Source: Streptomyces sp. DH5 (GTDB taxonomy: Bacteria > Actinomycetota > Actinomycetes > Streptomycetales > Streptomycetaceae). Taken from it: DNA of 64,000 nt. A model generated the notes under the pieces. That model did no database searches. It was given only the letters and a program-made list of their open reading frames with translations, and had not been told where the DNA came from. Positions within the stretch are counted from its first letter, which is position 1; each line of letters starts with the position of its first letter. Positions 33,775-43,684 of this stretch are shown here, piece by piece. The position numbers and the translations under genes are program-made. The DNA is taken from assembly GCF_020873915.1 (NCBI RefSeq), contig NZ_JAHWGP010000005.1, positions 124,001 to 188,000 on the forward strand, given 5' to 3'.

Positions 33775-33968
33775 GGAGCCCACCGCGGAGGGCACCGCGA
33801 CGGACTCCGGGACGACGCACGGGTGCCCGCCCCTGGTTCTCGTGGGGGCGGCCGCTCACGTTTCGAAAGGTGGAGCCCACCGCAGCGGCTACTGCGGCAG
33901 GCTCCCGAATGTTGAACGGGGGCCCGCCCCTGGCTCTCTTGGGTGCGGCCGCTCACCATCCGAAAAGC
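33775..33968. repeat. Two diverged tandem copies of a 97-bp unit containing a NotI-like palindrome
   Basis: Copy 1 spans 33775-33871 and copy 2 spans 33872-33968. Each begins GGAGCCCACCGC, carries GCCCGCCCCTGG, and has GCGGCCGCTCAC at the same offset (palindromes at 33848 and 33945). On the minus strand both translate to VSGR(P/T)(H/Q)E(N/S)QGRAPV, in frames that do not form one obvious gene. It occupies much of the 634-bp interval between the dehydrogenase homologue and guaB3, and resembles a dispersed intergenic element. Confidence 0.65.
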
Positions 33969-34048
33969 CGCAGGATCCGCCTCCTCCGGCGCTTCACCGT
34001 CCACAGACGGATCCGGTCCCGGCGGGTTGGTTTGCGGTGACGCCCCAT
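33953..34048 (-). CDS. Candidate very basic 31-aa peptide
   Basis: The frame runs from ATG at 34048 to TGA at 33953 and reads MGRHRKPTRRDRIRLWTVKR, then an Arg-rich run ending LRLFGW. A purine-rich GGAAGGGGG lies about seven bases upstream. About half of the residues are Arg or Lys. It could be a nucleic-acid-binding or membrane-active micropeptide, or a chance frame. No family was recognised. It abuts the 97-bp repeats. Confidence 0.35.
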   Translation of the reverse strand: MGRHRKPTRRDRIRLWTVKRRRRRILRLFGW

Positions 34049-34270
34049 GGGCGCCCCCTTCCACGACACCGCCAGGTAGCCCGGTGGACGGTCCGCCGGA
34101 ACCGGGCCGCGCCCCGAGGGCGGGGTCCGGACCATGTCCTTGGAAGGGGGCTCCCGGAAGAACTGGGCGCCGTCGAGGACACCAGCGGCCTCACACGGGT
34201 GGGCCGGCGCGGACCGGGCCTGAAGACAACCGTGCGCCCCCGACCGCCACGGGCGCCCCCGCACACGGAA

Positions 34271-34302
34271 GGGGCCGGTCACCCCACCAGGTGACCGGCC
34301 CC
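34271..34302. terminator. Perfect 13-bp stem-loop downstream of guaB3
   Basis: GGGGCCGGTCACC (34271-34283) pairs with GGTGACCGGCCCC (34290-34302) over a 6-base loop. It lies 29 bp beyond the guaB3 stop codon and most likely terminates the minus-strand transcript. Confidence 0.75.
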
Positions 34303-34330
34303 TCGTGTCATGTCAGAGCCCACGCAGCCC

Positions 34331-35455
34331 TTACCGCTTGTGCTGCGAGTCCCCCACCGTCACCTCGACGCGCTGGAACTCCTTCAGCTCGCTGTAGCCG
34401 GTGGTGGCCATCGCGCGGCGCAGGGCGCCGAAGAGGTTCATCGAGCCGTCGGGGGTGTGGGACGGGCCGGTGAGGATCTCCTCCAGCGTGCCGACCGTGC
34501 CGAGGTCGACCTTCTGGCCGCGCGGCAGCTCCTCGTTGACGGCCTCCATGCCCCAGTGGTTGCCCCGGCCGGGACCGTCCGTCGCGCGGGCCAGCGGGGA
34601 GCCCATCATGACCGAGTCCGCGCCGCAGGCGATCGCCTTGGGGATGTCACCCGACCAGCCGACCCCGCCGTCCGCGATGACGTGCACGTACCGGCCGCCG
34701 GACTCGTCCATGTAGTCGCGGCGGGCGGCGGCCACGTCGGCGACCGCGGTGGCCATCGGCACCTGGATGCCCAGCACGTTGCGCGTGGTGTGCGCGGCAC
34801 CGCCGCCGAAGCCGACGAGGACGCCCGCCGCGCCGGTGCGCATCAGGTGCAGGGCGGCCGTGTAGGTGGCGCAGCCGCCGACGATCACCGGGACGTCGAG
34901 TTCGTAGATGAACTGCTTCAGGTTCAGCGGCTCGTGCGAGCCGGAGACGTGCTCGGCCGACACCGTCGTACCGCGGATGACGAAGATGTCCACGCCCGCG
35001 TCGACGACGGCCTTGGAGAACTGCGCGGTGCGCTGCGGGGAGAGCGCGGCGGCGGTGACCACGCCCGAGTCGCGCACCTCCTTGATGCGCTGCCCGATCA
35101 GCTCCTCCTTGATGGGGGCGGCGTAGACCTCCTGGAGGCGGCGGGTGGCGGCCTCGGCCGGCAGACCGACGATCTCGTCCAGCAGCGGCTGCGGGTCCTC
35201 GTAGCGCGTCCACAGGCCCTCGAGGTTCAGCACGCCGAGCCCGCCGAGCTCGCCGATGCGGATCGCCGTGGCCGGCGAGACGACCGAGTCCATGGGAGCG
35301 GCCAGGAACGGCAGCTCGAAGCGGTAGGCGTCGATCTGCCAGGCGATCGAGACCTCCTTCGGGTCCCGCGTACGGCGGCTGGGGACGACGGCGATGTCGT
35401 CGAAGGCGTACGCCCGGCGGCCGCGCTTGCCGCGCCCGATCTCGATCTCAGTCAC
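34331..35455 (-). CDS. guaB3: GuaB3 family IMP dehydrogenase-related protein, 374 aa
   Basis: A TIM barrel related to IMP dehydrogenase without CBS domains (FDDIAVVPSRRTRDP, PFLAAPMDSVVSPA at the N-terminus; GGVGWSGDIPKAIACGADSVMMGSPLA near the C-terminus). The loop that holds the catalytic Cys in IMPDH reads VGGCATYTAALHL here. In actinomycetes this paralogue sits next to guaB, as here. Work on the cyanobacterial homologue indicates GMP reductase activity, so a role in purine interconversion is more likely than IMP oxidation. GTG start follows GGAAAGG. Its gene follows guaB after a 129-bp gap that contains a strong terminator. Confidence 0.92.
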   Translation of the reverse strand: MTEIEIGRGKRGRRAYAFDDIAVVPSRRTRDPKEVSIAWQIDAYRFELPFLAAPMDSVVSPATAIRIGELGGLGVLNLEGLWTRYEDPQPLLDEIVGLPAEAATRRLQEVYAAPIKEELIGQRIKEVRDSGVVTAAALSPQRTAQFSKAVVDAGVDIFVIRGTTVSAEHVSGSHEPLNLKQFIYELDVPVIVGGCATYTAALHLMRTGAAGVLVGFGGGAAHTTRNVLGIQVPMATAVADVAAARRDYMDESGGRYVHVIADGGVGWSGDIPKAIACGADSVMMGSPLARATDGPGRGNHWGMEAVNEELPRGQKVDLGTVGTLEEILTGPSHTPDGSMNLFGALRRAMATTGYSELKEFQRVEVTVGDSQHKR

Positions 35456-35535
35456 GTCTGTGGCCTTTCCCTGATGCGTTGCAGCGCCTTCCAGTATCCC
35501 CGACGGCCGCGGCGCCCACCGCCCCGGACGTACCG

Positions 35536-35570
35536 CGAGGGCGGCCCCGGATGGTCCGGAGCCGCCCTCG
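35536..35570 (-). terminator. Terminator between guaB and guaB3
   Basis: CGAGGGCGGCCCCGG (35536-35550) and CCGGAGCCGCCCTCG (35556-35570) pair along 15 positions with one mismatch and a 5-base loop. It starts 15 bp after the guaB stop codon. guaB and guaB3 are therefore probably separate or attenuated transcripts. Confidence 0.7.
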
Positions 35571-35584
35571 CCGAAGCCCGCCGC

Positions 35585-37132
<1,548 letters not shown>

Positions 37133-37250
37133 CTAACGGGAAGCGGAGGTGTCTCATTCCACGGTTGCGCACGGCTTCCGGCTTCGTATGTTCGTACGGG
37201 AACGGCTGATCGTCCGTTCATGTGCCGAAGGGGCGGCGCGACGGCGGCGG

Positions 37251-37928
37251 TTACTGCTCCGCCAGGGCGCGCAGCCGACTCAGCGCGCGGTGCTGTGCCA
37301 CCCGGACGGCACCGGGTGACATTCCCAACATCTGACCGGTCTCCTCCGCCGTGAGCCCCACGGCGATGCGCAGCAGGATCAGCTCCCGCTGGTTCTCGGG
37401 GAGGCTGGCCAGCAGTTTCTTGGCCCACTCGGCGTCGCTGCTGAGCAGGGCGCGCTCCTCGGGGCCGAGGGAGTCGTCGGGACGTTCCGGCATCTCGTCG
37501 GAGGGCACGGCGGTCGAGCCGGGGTGCCGCATCGCCGCACGCTGGAGGTCGGCGACCTTGTGGGAGGCGATGGCGAAGATGAACGCCTCGAAGGGCCGGC
37601 CGGTGTCCTTGTAGCGGGGCAGTGCGAGCAGCACCGCCACGCAGACCTCCTGGGCGAGGTCTTCGACGAAGTGCCGTGCGTCGCCGGGCAGCCGGGACAG
37701 ACGGGTGCGGCAGTAGCGCAGCGCCAGGGGATGGACATGGGCGAGCAGGTCGTGCGTGGCCTGCTCGTCTCCGTCGACGGCGCGATGGACGAGCGCGCCG
37801 ATCGCCCCATGGGCAGTGCCCGCCTCGTCGTCGCGCATCGGTCCATGGTGCCCTGCGGACGTATGGTCCGCGGCACCGTGTCCCTGGTTGTGCACCGAAG
37901 CGTTATGAGCAGGTGCGCCGGAACTCAT
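37251..37928 (-). CDS. shbA: ECF-like RNA polymerase sigma factor ShbA
   Basis: Sigma region 2 (about residues 60-125: [34 protein letters not shown]) and region 4 (about 170-225: [45 protein letters not shown]) are clear. In Streptomyces this gene, located beside guaB and bldM, encodes ShbA, which drives transcription of the principal sigma gene hrdB. The N-terminus is His/Ala-rich and variable. I chose ATG 37928, which has GGGAGGG eight bases upstream. ATG 37838 (MRDDEAG) or GTG 37979 are alternatives. There is a 160-bp gap to guaB. Confidence 0.92.
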   Translation of the reverse strand: MSSGAPAHNASVHNQGHGAADHTSAGHHGPMRDDEAGTAHGAIGALVHRAVDGDEQATHDLLAHVHPLALRYCRTRLSRLPGDARHFVEDLAQEVCVAVLLALPRYKDTGRPFEAFIFAIASHKVADLQRAAMRHPGSTAVPSDEMPERPDDSLGPEERALLSSDAEWAKKLLASLPENQRELILLRIAVGLTAEETGQMLGMSPGAVRVAQHRALSRLRALAEQ

Positions 37929-38937
37929 ACCCTGCGCCCTCCCCTTCCGCTCGACCGACTCGTCCCCGAGGAACTCCACACCTCAAGGATGCGCCATCCG
38001 CGGCGAAACGAGCAGCGTGCCTCTTCCGGCCACCGCGAACGCCCTGGTGGGGAGCGTTTCCGGGGCGGTTCGCGGCGGGTACGCGGCCGACCGCGGGGCC
38101 CGTCGCCCCGACTCGCCCGGCACCACCGCGCCCCGCGCGGCCGGCGTCCGGGGCCGGCGGCGCCACCGCGCCGGACGGCCGAGCGAGGAAGCTCCGGCGC
38201 CCACGGCCGTGACTCCGCCCGGCGGGCGGGCCGGCCCGTCCGCACGTGAGGTCACCCACACCGACGCCGTACGCGTCGGACGACGCCGCGTCCGCGCGAT
38301 CCGGGGCCGACGGCGCGCGGACATCCACGCGACCGTGCGCCGCGGACGCACCGGCAGCCGCACCGTCGCGCACGCGCGTGCGACGGCCCTCACTCCGACG
38401 CGCCGAGGACGACTGGACAGCCGGTCCGACCGCCACGCCGAACGTCCGCGCGACGGGGGCGCCGTTCGCCGAGTGCGTCCGCGCAGCCCCGCCACCCGAC
38501 GGCCGGGGCCCCGCCCGCCCGAGCCGCCGTGCCCCGGACCACCCGGAGCCCGGCAGCACCGCTCACCGGGAACGCCCAGACGCCCGAGCCGTCCCGCTGA
38601 CGTGGTTCCCTCGGATCCGCGTCTCCGCTGGTCAGGGGACCGTCCGCATGCGCGGCACCCCGTGCGCCCGAGCCACCGCCCGAGCCATGACTTCCGCGGA
38701 TGCGCACCGCTTCCCGCCGTGCGGCACGCACGCGCGCCGTTTCCGGCCGCGTGGCACGCGCCCGCACAGCCGCACACCGGGCGACGGTGCGCGCCCGACG
38801 CGCCGCGAGCCCACGGCACCCGGGGTGTCCCGGCGTGGGACGTGCACCGGACGCGGGCGGGGGCGTTCGCAGGCCCCCGTTCCCCGGTCCGCGCGCATGG
38901 CCGTACGGCGCATCCGGCCCGGCCCGAAGGACGGGCC
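37929..38937. other. Gene-free, extremely GC-rich interval of about 1 kb between shbA and bldM
   Basis: No frame in this kilobase has a coding look: all long open frames are Arg/Pro/Ala/Thr-rich with no domain, no consistent codon pattern and no ribosome site. Words such as GGCACGCACGCGCGCC and GTGGCACGCGCCCGC recur in the part from 38640 to 38840. The left end must hold the shbA promoter and the right end lies just after the bldM stop codon. A non-coding RNA or long bldM 3' region is possible but nothing demonstrates it. Confidence 0.5.
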
Positions 38938-39549
38938 CTAGCGCACCAGGCCCCATCGGAATCCGAGCGCCACCGCGTGGGCCCGGTCCGAGGCGCCGAG
39001 CTTCTTGAAGAGCCGCCGCGCGTGGGTCTTGACGGTGTCCTCGGAGAGGAACAGCTCACGGCCGATCTCCGCGTTGGAGCGGCCGTGGCTCATGCCTTCC
39101 AGGACCTGGATCTCACGCGCGGTGAGCGTCGGTGCGGCGCCCATCTCGGCGGAGCGCAGCCGGCGCGGGGCGAGCCGCCAGGTCGGGTCGGCGAGCGCCT
39201 GCGTGACCGTGGCGCGCAGCTCCGCGCGGGAGGCGTCCTTGTGCAGGTAGCCGCGCGCACCGGCGGCCACCGCGAGCGCCACGCCGTCGAGGTCCTCGGC
39301 GACGGTGAGCATGATGATGCGCGCTCCCGGGTCGGCCGAGAGCAGCCGGCGGACGGTCTCGACGCCGCCCAGGCCGGGCATGCGTACGTCCATCAGAATC
39401 AGATCCGAGCGGTCGGCTCCCCAGCGGCGGAGGACTTCCTCGCCGTTGGCAGCCGTCGTCACGCGCTCGACACCGGGCACGGTCGCGACCGCGCGGCGGA
39501 GCGCCTCTCGGGCAAGCGGGGAGTCGTCGCAGACGAGGACGGAAGTCAT
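38938..39549 (-). CDS. bldM: Orphan NarL/FixJ-type response regulator BldM
   Basis: The receiver domain (residues 1-120) has CDDSPLA, the Asp in LILMDVRMPGLGG (about residue 54) and Lys in YLHKDAS. The LuxR-type HTH follows (about 140-200; LTAREIQVLEGMSHGRSNAEIGRELFLSEDTVKTHARRLFKKLG). Sequence, length (203 aa) and position between shbA and whiD identify BldM, which controls aerial hypha formation and sporulation and works as homodimer or with WhiI. BldM is known not to need phosphorylation of this Asp. No kinase is adjacent. GGAGGG precedes ATG. A sigma-BldN-type promoter lies upstream at 39673-39700. Confidence 0.97.
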   Translation of the reverse strand: MTSVLVCDDSPLAREALRRAVATVPGVERVTTAANGEEVLRRWGADRSDLILMDVRMPGLGGVETVRRLLSADPGARIIMLTVAEDLDGVALAVAAGARGYLHKDASRAELRATVTQALADPTWRLAPRRLRSAEMGAAPTLTAREIQVLEGMSHGRSNAEIGRELFLSEDTVKTHARRLFKKLGASDRAHAVALGFRWGLVR

Positions 39550-39672
39550 GGCCGCCCTCCGCAGCTGATGCGCGTCACCTTGAGCCTCCAGGCTGGTACG
39601 AAATCGTCACCTGTGCGGTCGACCGTCTCGGACGCCAGCCCGAGCGCTTGTTCCTTCAACCGCCTCGCACTC

Positions 39673-39700
39673 TCAACGACGGTCACTCGAAAGAGTTACG
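39673..39700 (-). promoter_or_regulatory. Sigma-BldN-type promoter of bldM
   Basis: On the minus strand, CGTAAC (39700-39695) and CGTTGA (39678-39673) are separated by 16 bp, matching the known sigma-BldN pattern (CGTAAC-16-CGTTGA), with the -10 box 124 bp before the bldM ATG. bldM is an established sigma-BldN target in S. coelicolor. The whole interval 39550-39928 holds only regulatory DNA for the divergent bldM and whiD; a WhiA-like GACAC lies at 39889. Confidence 0.8.
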
Positions 39701-39928
39701 GGGCCGTCTGCCATCTTCGGCACTCTACGTGAGGACGTGCTCACGGTGCAGACATGCGCGACGGACCCCCGTACTTTCACCACAAGCCATGCCCCATTTA
39801 GACCCTTTTCTTCCCCTTTGATGGCGTCCGGGGCTAGATTCGCAATGAGTCATATTTTCATCTCCTTGGATCGTAGTTGTACGGTCTGGACACCGGATCC
39901 GCCCAGAACGGCTACAAGGGGTCACGTA

Positions 39929-40258
39929 ATGGCAGATTTCTCCCGCCTTCCCGGACCGAACGCGGACCTGTGGGACTGGCAGCTCCTGGCTGCCTGCCGC
40001 GGGGTGGACAGCTCGCTGTTCTTCCACCCCGAGGGCGAGCGCGGTGCGGCTCGGAGCGCTCGCGAGAACTCGGCCAAAGAGGTCTGCATGAGGTGCCCGG
40101 TACGCGCCGAGTGCGCCGCGCACGCGCTGGCGGTTCGCGAACCGTACGGCGTATGGGGCGGCCTGACCGAGGACGAGCGCGAAGAGCTGATGGGGCGGGC
40201 ACGCAACCGGCTGGTGTCGGCGTCGGCCGGCGGACACACCACCGCCCCTGACAACTGA
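39929..40258 (+). CDS. whiD: WhiB-family iron-sulphur transcription factor WhiD
   Basis: The four Fe-S ligands are Cys23, Cys53, Cys56 and Cys62 (LLAACRG, VCMRCPVRAEC). They are followed by the GVWGG turn (PYGVWGGLT) and a basic C-terminus (LMGRARNRL). This 109-aa sequence, MADFSRLPGPNADLWDWQLL at its start, is WhiD, required for late sporulation-septum and spore maturation. The 4Fe-4S form binds the principal sigma factor region 4. It is divergent from bldM. The start fits WhiD; upstream codons in the same frame are AT-rich promoter DNA. Confidence 0.97.
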   Translation: MADFSRLPGPNADLWDWQLLAACRGVDSSLFFHPEGERGAARSARENSAKEVCMRCPVRAECAAHALAVREPYGVWGGLTEDEREELMGRARNRLVSASAGGHTTAPDN

Positions 40259-40323
40259 AGGAACGTTTTTTCAAGGCCACGGGCACGCAAGCCCGTGTTC
40301 ACAGGGGGTCACCGTCGCGCCCT

Positions 40324-41220
40324 TCAGCGGGTCGCGGCCGCCGCCAGTTCCTCCAGCGTCGCGGCGACCGCGGGCACCCGGGCGAGATCCGGGAGGGTGA
40401 GCGCGACGATCTCCCGCCGCACGGCGGGTTCGAGCGCCACGGTGCGCACACCCCGGGGCCGCACGGACTCGACGGCCAGCTGGGGCAGGACCGCGACACC
40501 GAGGCCGGCACCGACCAGTCCGGCGACCGCCGGGTAGTCGTCGGTCGCGAAGTCGATGCGCGGGGTGAAGCCGGCCGCCTCGCACACCTCCACCAGCTGC
40601 CCCCGGCAGCGCGGGCAGCCGGCGATCCAGGGTTCCCCGGCGAGTTCGCCGATGGCGAGGGACTCCGCGCGGGCGAGCCGGTGCCGTTCCGGCAGGAGTC
40701 CCACGAGCCGGTCCGACAGCAGGGGCCGCACGACGAGGTCGTCCCACTCCTCGGCACCCGCCGCCCCCTCGTACCGGAAGGCGAGGGCCACGTCGCAGTC
40801 CCCCTCGCGCAGCATCAGCACGGAGCGGGGCGGCTCGGCCTCCTCCAGGGAGACCCGCGTGCCCGGGTGCGCGTCGCGCAGGGCGGCGAGGGCGGTGGGG
40901 ACGAGGGTGGAGCTGCCGCTGGGGAAGGAGACGAGCCGGACCCGGCCCGCGCGCAGGCCGGCGATCGCGGCGACCTCCTCCTCGGCCGCGGTGAGCCCGG
41001 CGATGATCCCGGCGGCGTGCCGCACCAGCGCCTCCCCGGCCTGGGTGAGCCGCATCTCTCGGCCGGTGCGGACGAGCAGGGGCGTGCCGACCGACGCTTC
41101 CAGGGCCTTCATCTGCTGACTCACGGCGGGCTGGGTGCAGCCCAGGCCGCGGGCCGCCGCGGAGAAGGAACCGGTGGCGGCCACGGCGCGCAGCACACGG
41201 AGATGACGGGCTTCGATCAC
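40324..41220 (-). CDS. LysR-family transcriptional regulator, 298 aa
   Basis: N-terminal winged HTH (residues 1-60: RHLRVLRAVAATGSFSAAARGLGCTQPAVSQQMKALEA) and a periplasmic-binding-like effector domain (about 90-295). GTG start is immediately preceded by GAGGG. It is divergent from the MOSC-domain gene at 41300, the usual arrangement for a LysR regulator and its target. A palindrome in the shared 79-bp interval is a candidate operator. The inducer is unknown. Confidence 0.94.
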   Translation of the reverse strand: MIEARHLRVLRAVAATGSFSAAARGLGCTQPAVSQQMKALEASVGTPLLVRTGREMRLTQAGEALVRHAAGIIAGLTAAEEEVAAIAGLRAGRVRLVSFPSGSSTLVPTALAALRDAHPGTRVSLEEAEPPRSVLMLREGDCDVALAFRYEGAAGAEEWDDLVVRPLLSDRLVGLLPERHRLARAESLAIGELAGEPWIAGCPRCRGQLVEVCEAAGFTPRIDFATDDYPAVAGLVGAGLGVAVLPQLAVESVRPRGVRTVALEPAVRREIVALTLPDLARVPAVAATLEELAAAATR

Positions 41221-41259
41221 CCCTCAAGAATAAGTGACCCTTTGGGCTTCCGGTTGTCA

Positions 41260-41283
41260 ATGCGTCGACGCTTTCATACGCAT
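41260..41283. promoter_or_regulatory. ATGCGT-N12-ACGCAT palindrome in the LysR/MOSC divergent region
   Basis: Perfect inverted 6-bp half-sites ATGCGT (41260-41265) and ACGCAT (41278-41283) lie 17 bp before the MOSC gene start and 40 bp before the LysR start. Spacing and position fit a LysR-type operator. Confidence 0.4.
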
Positions 41284-41299
41284 CGCCTACGGTGCGCCC

Positions 41300-41980
41300 A
41301 TGAAGCTTCTCTCTGTGAACCTGGGCCGCCCCCGGGCCGTGCCGTACACGGATCAGCCCGACGGCGTGACGGGCATCGACAAGCGGCCGGCGACCGGGCC
41401 GGTGCGGGTGGAGGCCCCGGGGCCCAAGGGAGTCGGGGGGAGCGGGCTGGCCGGGGACGCGGTGTGCGAGACACGGCACCACGGGGGTGACGACCAGGCC
41501 GTCTACGCCATGGCCCGGGAGGACCTCGACGAGTGGGAGCGCACGCTGGGCCGCCCGCTGCCGCACGGCTCCTTCGGCGAGAACCTCACCACGGAGGGGA
41601 TCGACGTCTCCGGCGCGCTGATCGGCGAGCGCTGGGCCGTCGGCGCGGAGGTGGTGCTCGAGGTCACCAGCGGGCGCATTCCCTGCCGCACCTTCCAGGG
41701 CCATCTGGGTGAGGAGGGCTGGGTGAGGCGGTTCACGCGGCGGGGCGCGCCGGGCGCTTACCTGCGGGTGATCCGGCCCGGGGAGATACGGGCGGGCGAC
41801 GCCCTGCGGATCGTCCACCGCCCGGATCACGAGGTGACGGTGGCGTTGCAGTTCCGCGCGGTGACGACGGAGCGGGCACTGCTGCCCCGCCTGCTCGCGG
41901 CGGGCCCGGCGCTGCACCCGGAGGCGATCGCGACGGCGCGGACGTATCTGGAGAAGTACGGTGCGGAGCAGCCGACCTGA
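41300..41980 (+). CDS. MOSC-domain (YiiM-like) protein, 226 aa
   Basis: Starts MKLLSVNLGRP, the usual opening of YiiM-type MOSC proteins. Motifs GDDQAVYAMAREDLDEWE, GSFGENLTTEG and the conserved Cys in GRIPCRTFQGHL are present, followed by a C-terminal extension. MOSC domains bind molybdenum cofactor or transfer sulphur; YiiM relatives detoxify N-hydroxylated bases. An ATG two residues before the conserved start is not available, so 41300 is firm. It is divergent from the LysR regulator, its likely controller. Confidence 0.92.
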   Translation: MKLLSVNLGRPRAVPYTDQPDGVTGIDKRPATGPVRVEAPGPKGVGGSGLAGDAVCETRHHGGDDQAVYAMAREDLDEWERTLGRPLPHGSFGENLTTEGIDVSGALIGERWAVGAEVVLEVTSGRIPCRTFQGHLGEEGWVRRFTRRGAPGAYLRVIRPGEIRAGDALRIVHRPDHEVTVALQFRAVTTERALLPRLLAAGPALHPEAIATARTYLEKYGAEQPT

Positions 41981-42081
41981 CGGATCGCCACCGTCGGAGC
42001 GCGCCGGACGGACCGTGGCCCCGGAGGAGGAACGGGAGGCACTGAGCGGACGCCTCCCCTCCGGGTAACTACTCTTGCGCC

Positions 42082-42858
42082 ATGACAACGGCTCTGATTA
42101 CGGGATCGACGGCTGGGATCGGCGCCGCGTTCGCGCGGCGGCTGGCGGCCGACGGACACGACCTGGTGCTGGTGGCCCGCGACACCGGCCGGCTGCGGGA
42201 ACAGGCCACCGAGTTGCACGACCGCCACGGCATCGAGGCGGAGGTGCTGACCGCCGACCTGGCTCGGGACAGGGGCATCGAGGCGGTGGCGGACCGGCTC
42301 GGCAGCCGCAAGAACCCCGTCGACCTGCTGATCAACAACGCCGGATTCGGCAACAAGGGCCGCTATCTCGAGGTCCCCATGAGCGACGAGTTGCGGATGC
42401 TCAAGGTGCACTGCGAGGCGGTGCTCCGGCTGACGTCGGCGGCGGTGGAGCCGATGCGGGAGCGGGGCCGCGGAGGTGTCGTGAACGTCGCCTCGACCGC
42501 CGCGTTCGTGCCGCGCGGGACGTACGGGGCGTCCAAGGCGTGGGTCGTGCAGTTCACGCAGGGCGCGGCCGTGGACCTCGCCGGCCATGGCGTACGTCTG
42601 ATGGCGCTGTGCCCCGGTTTCGTGCGCACCGAGTTCCACGAGCGGGCCGGGATGGGCACGGACAACATCCCCGGCTGGATGTGGCTGGACGCGGACAAGG
42701 TCGCGGCGGCGGCGCTCGCGGACCTGGCCCGGGGCAGGACGGTGTCGATCCCGGATCCCCGGTACAAGGCGCTGATGGGGGCGGCGAAGCTGGTCCCGCG
42801 CGGGCTGCTGGGTGGGCTCTCGTCGCGGACGGGACGGAAGTACGGCCCCACCCGGTAG
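42082..42858 (+). CDS. Short-chain dehydrogenase/reductase, 258 aa
   Basis: Classical SDR motifs: cofactor GSTAGIG near the N-terminus, NNAGFG (about 90), the catalytic Ser in VASTAAF (about 140) and YGASK (about 152-156). The region after CPGFVRTEFHERAG fits a substrate lid. Members of this group act on fatty acyl, keto or quinone substrates with NADP(H); the substrate here is unknown. The ATG lies close to a candidate -10 (TAACTA), so a leaderless start is possible. Confidence 0.93.
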   Translation: MTTALITGSTAGIGAAFARRLAADGHDLVLVARDTGRLREQATELHDRHGIEAEVLTADLARDRGIEAVADRLGSRKNPVDLLINNAGFGNKGRYLEVPMSDELRMLKVHCEAVLRLTSAAVEPMRERGRGGVVNVASTAAFVPRGTYGASKAWVVQFTQGAAVDLAGHGVRLMALCPGFVRTEFHERAGMGTDNIPGWMWLDADKVAAAALADLARGRTVSIPDPRYKALMGAAKLVPRGLLGGLSSRTGRKYGPTR

Positions 42859-42963
42859 CGGCGCGGGGGCGGCGGCGCGGCCACACCGGGACGCGGCCCG
42901 CCCTCCGGAGGAGAATGGGTGCTGACAACACCAGCCCGGACGCAGGGGGCCGGAGGCGACGCC

Positions 42964-43671
42964 ATGACCTTCATACAGCTCATCGACTGCCGGACGGACC
43001 GGTTCGAGGAGATGGACCGGCTCATGGACCAGTGGGTCGAGCAGACCAGGGGCAAGCGGACGGCGACGCACGCGGTGGTGGGCAAGGACCGCTCGGACAC
43101 CTCGCACGTCGTCGAGATCGTGGAGTTCCCGTCGTACGAGGAGGCGATGCGGAACTCCCAGCTTCCGGAGACCGACCGGATCTTCCGGGGGATCGTGGCC
43201 CTCTGTGACGAGATGCCCACGTTCACGGACCTGGACGTGGTGCGCGACGCCCGGCTGAACACGGGATCCGCGCGCCACTTCTTCGAGGTGGTGACCACCG
43301 CCGGCGACCTGTCCCCGCTGACGGGCATGTTCGAGGAGCACTACCACGACCACGATCCGGCGAACGAGCAGGACGTGATCGGCCTCGACCACTTCCGGCG
43401 CGAGATGGACGTGTGGCGCGGCGGCTTCGACTTCTCGGTGCGCGTCGAGGACCAGTTCGCCCAGGACGACCGGGTGTGCACCCGGTGGAGCTGGGAGGGC
43501 ACCCACAAGGGCGACTTCCTGGGCGTCCCCGCCACCGGGAAGAAGGTCTCCATGACCGGCACGACCGTCTTCCGCTTCGGCGACACCGGGAAGATCGTCG
43601 AGGGCTGGTGGCAGTACGACCGGCTGGGGCTGATGGCGCAGTTGGGGGCGCTGGAGCCGACGGAGTTCTGA
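42964..43671 (+). CDS. SnoaL-like polyketide-cyclase-fold protein with N-terminal dimeric alpha-beta barrel-like domain, 235 aa
   Basis: The N-terminal 100 residues (FIQLIDCRTDRFEEMDRLMDQW, HVVEIVEFPSYEEAM) resemble a ferredoxin-like monooxygenase or ABM domain. The C-terminal 120 residues carry the SnoaL/ester-cyclase fold pattern (LTGMFEEHYHDHDPA, WSWEGTHKGDFLGVPATGKKVSMTGTTVFRF, IVEGWWQYD). Members are cyclases, hydratases or of unknown role. ATG at 42964 has GGAGG upstream. It follows the SDR by 105 bp in the same direction, so a small catabolic or biosynthetic pair is possible. Exact reaction not inferable. Confidence 0.85.
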   Translation: MTFIQLIDCRTDRFEEMDRLMDQWVEQTRGKRTATHAVVGKDRSDTSHVVEIVEFPSYEEAMRNSQLPETDRIFRGIVALCDEMPTFTDLDVVRDARLNTGSARHFFEVVTTAGDLSPLTGMFEEHYHDHDPANEQDVIGLDHFRREMDVWRGGFDFSVRVEDQFAQDDRVCTRWSWEGTHKGDFLGVPATGKKVSMTGTTVFRFGDTGKIVEGWWQYDRLGLMAQLGALEPTEF

Positions 43672-43684
43672 GCCGGACCGGCGA

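Noticed and set aside
38246-38941. A plus-strand 231-codon gene in the shbA-bldM interval
   Set aside because: It is Arg/Pro/Thr/Ala-rich with no domain, poor start signal and similar-looking frames on the other strand; typical of high-GC non-coding DNA.
40268-40297. Terminator between whiD and the LysR gene
   Set aside because: CACGGGC and GCCCGTG form a 7-bp stem, but the T-run lies before it on the plus strand, so it was judged too weak to list.
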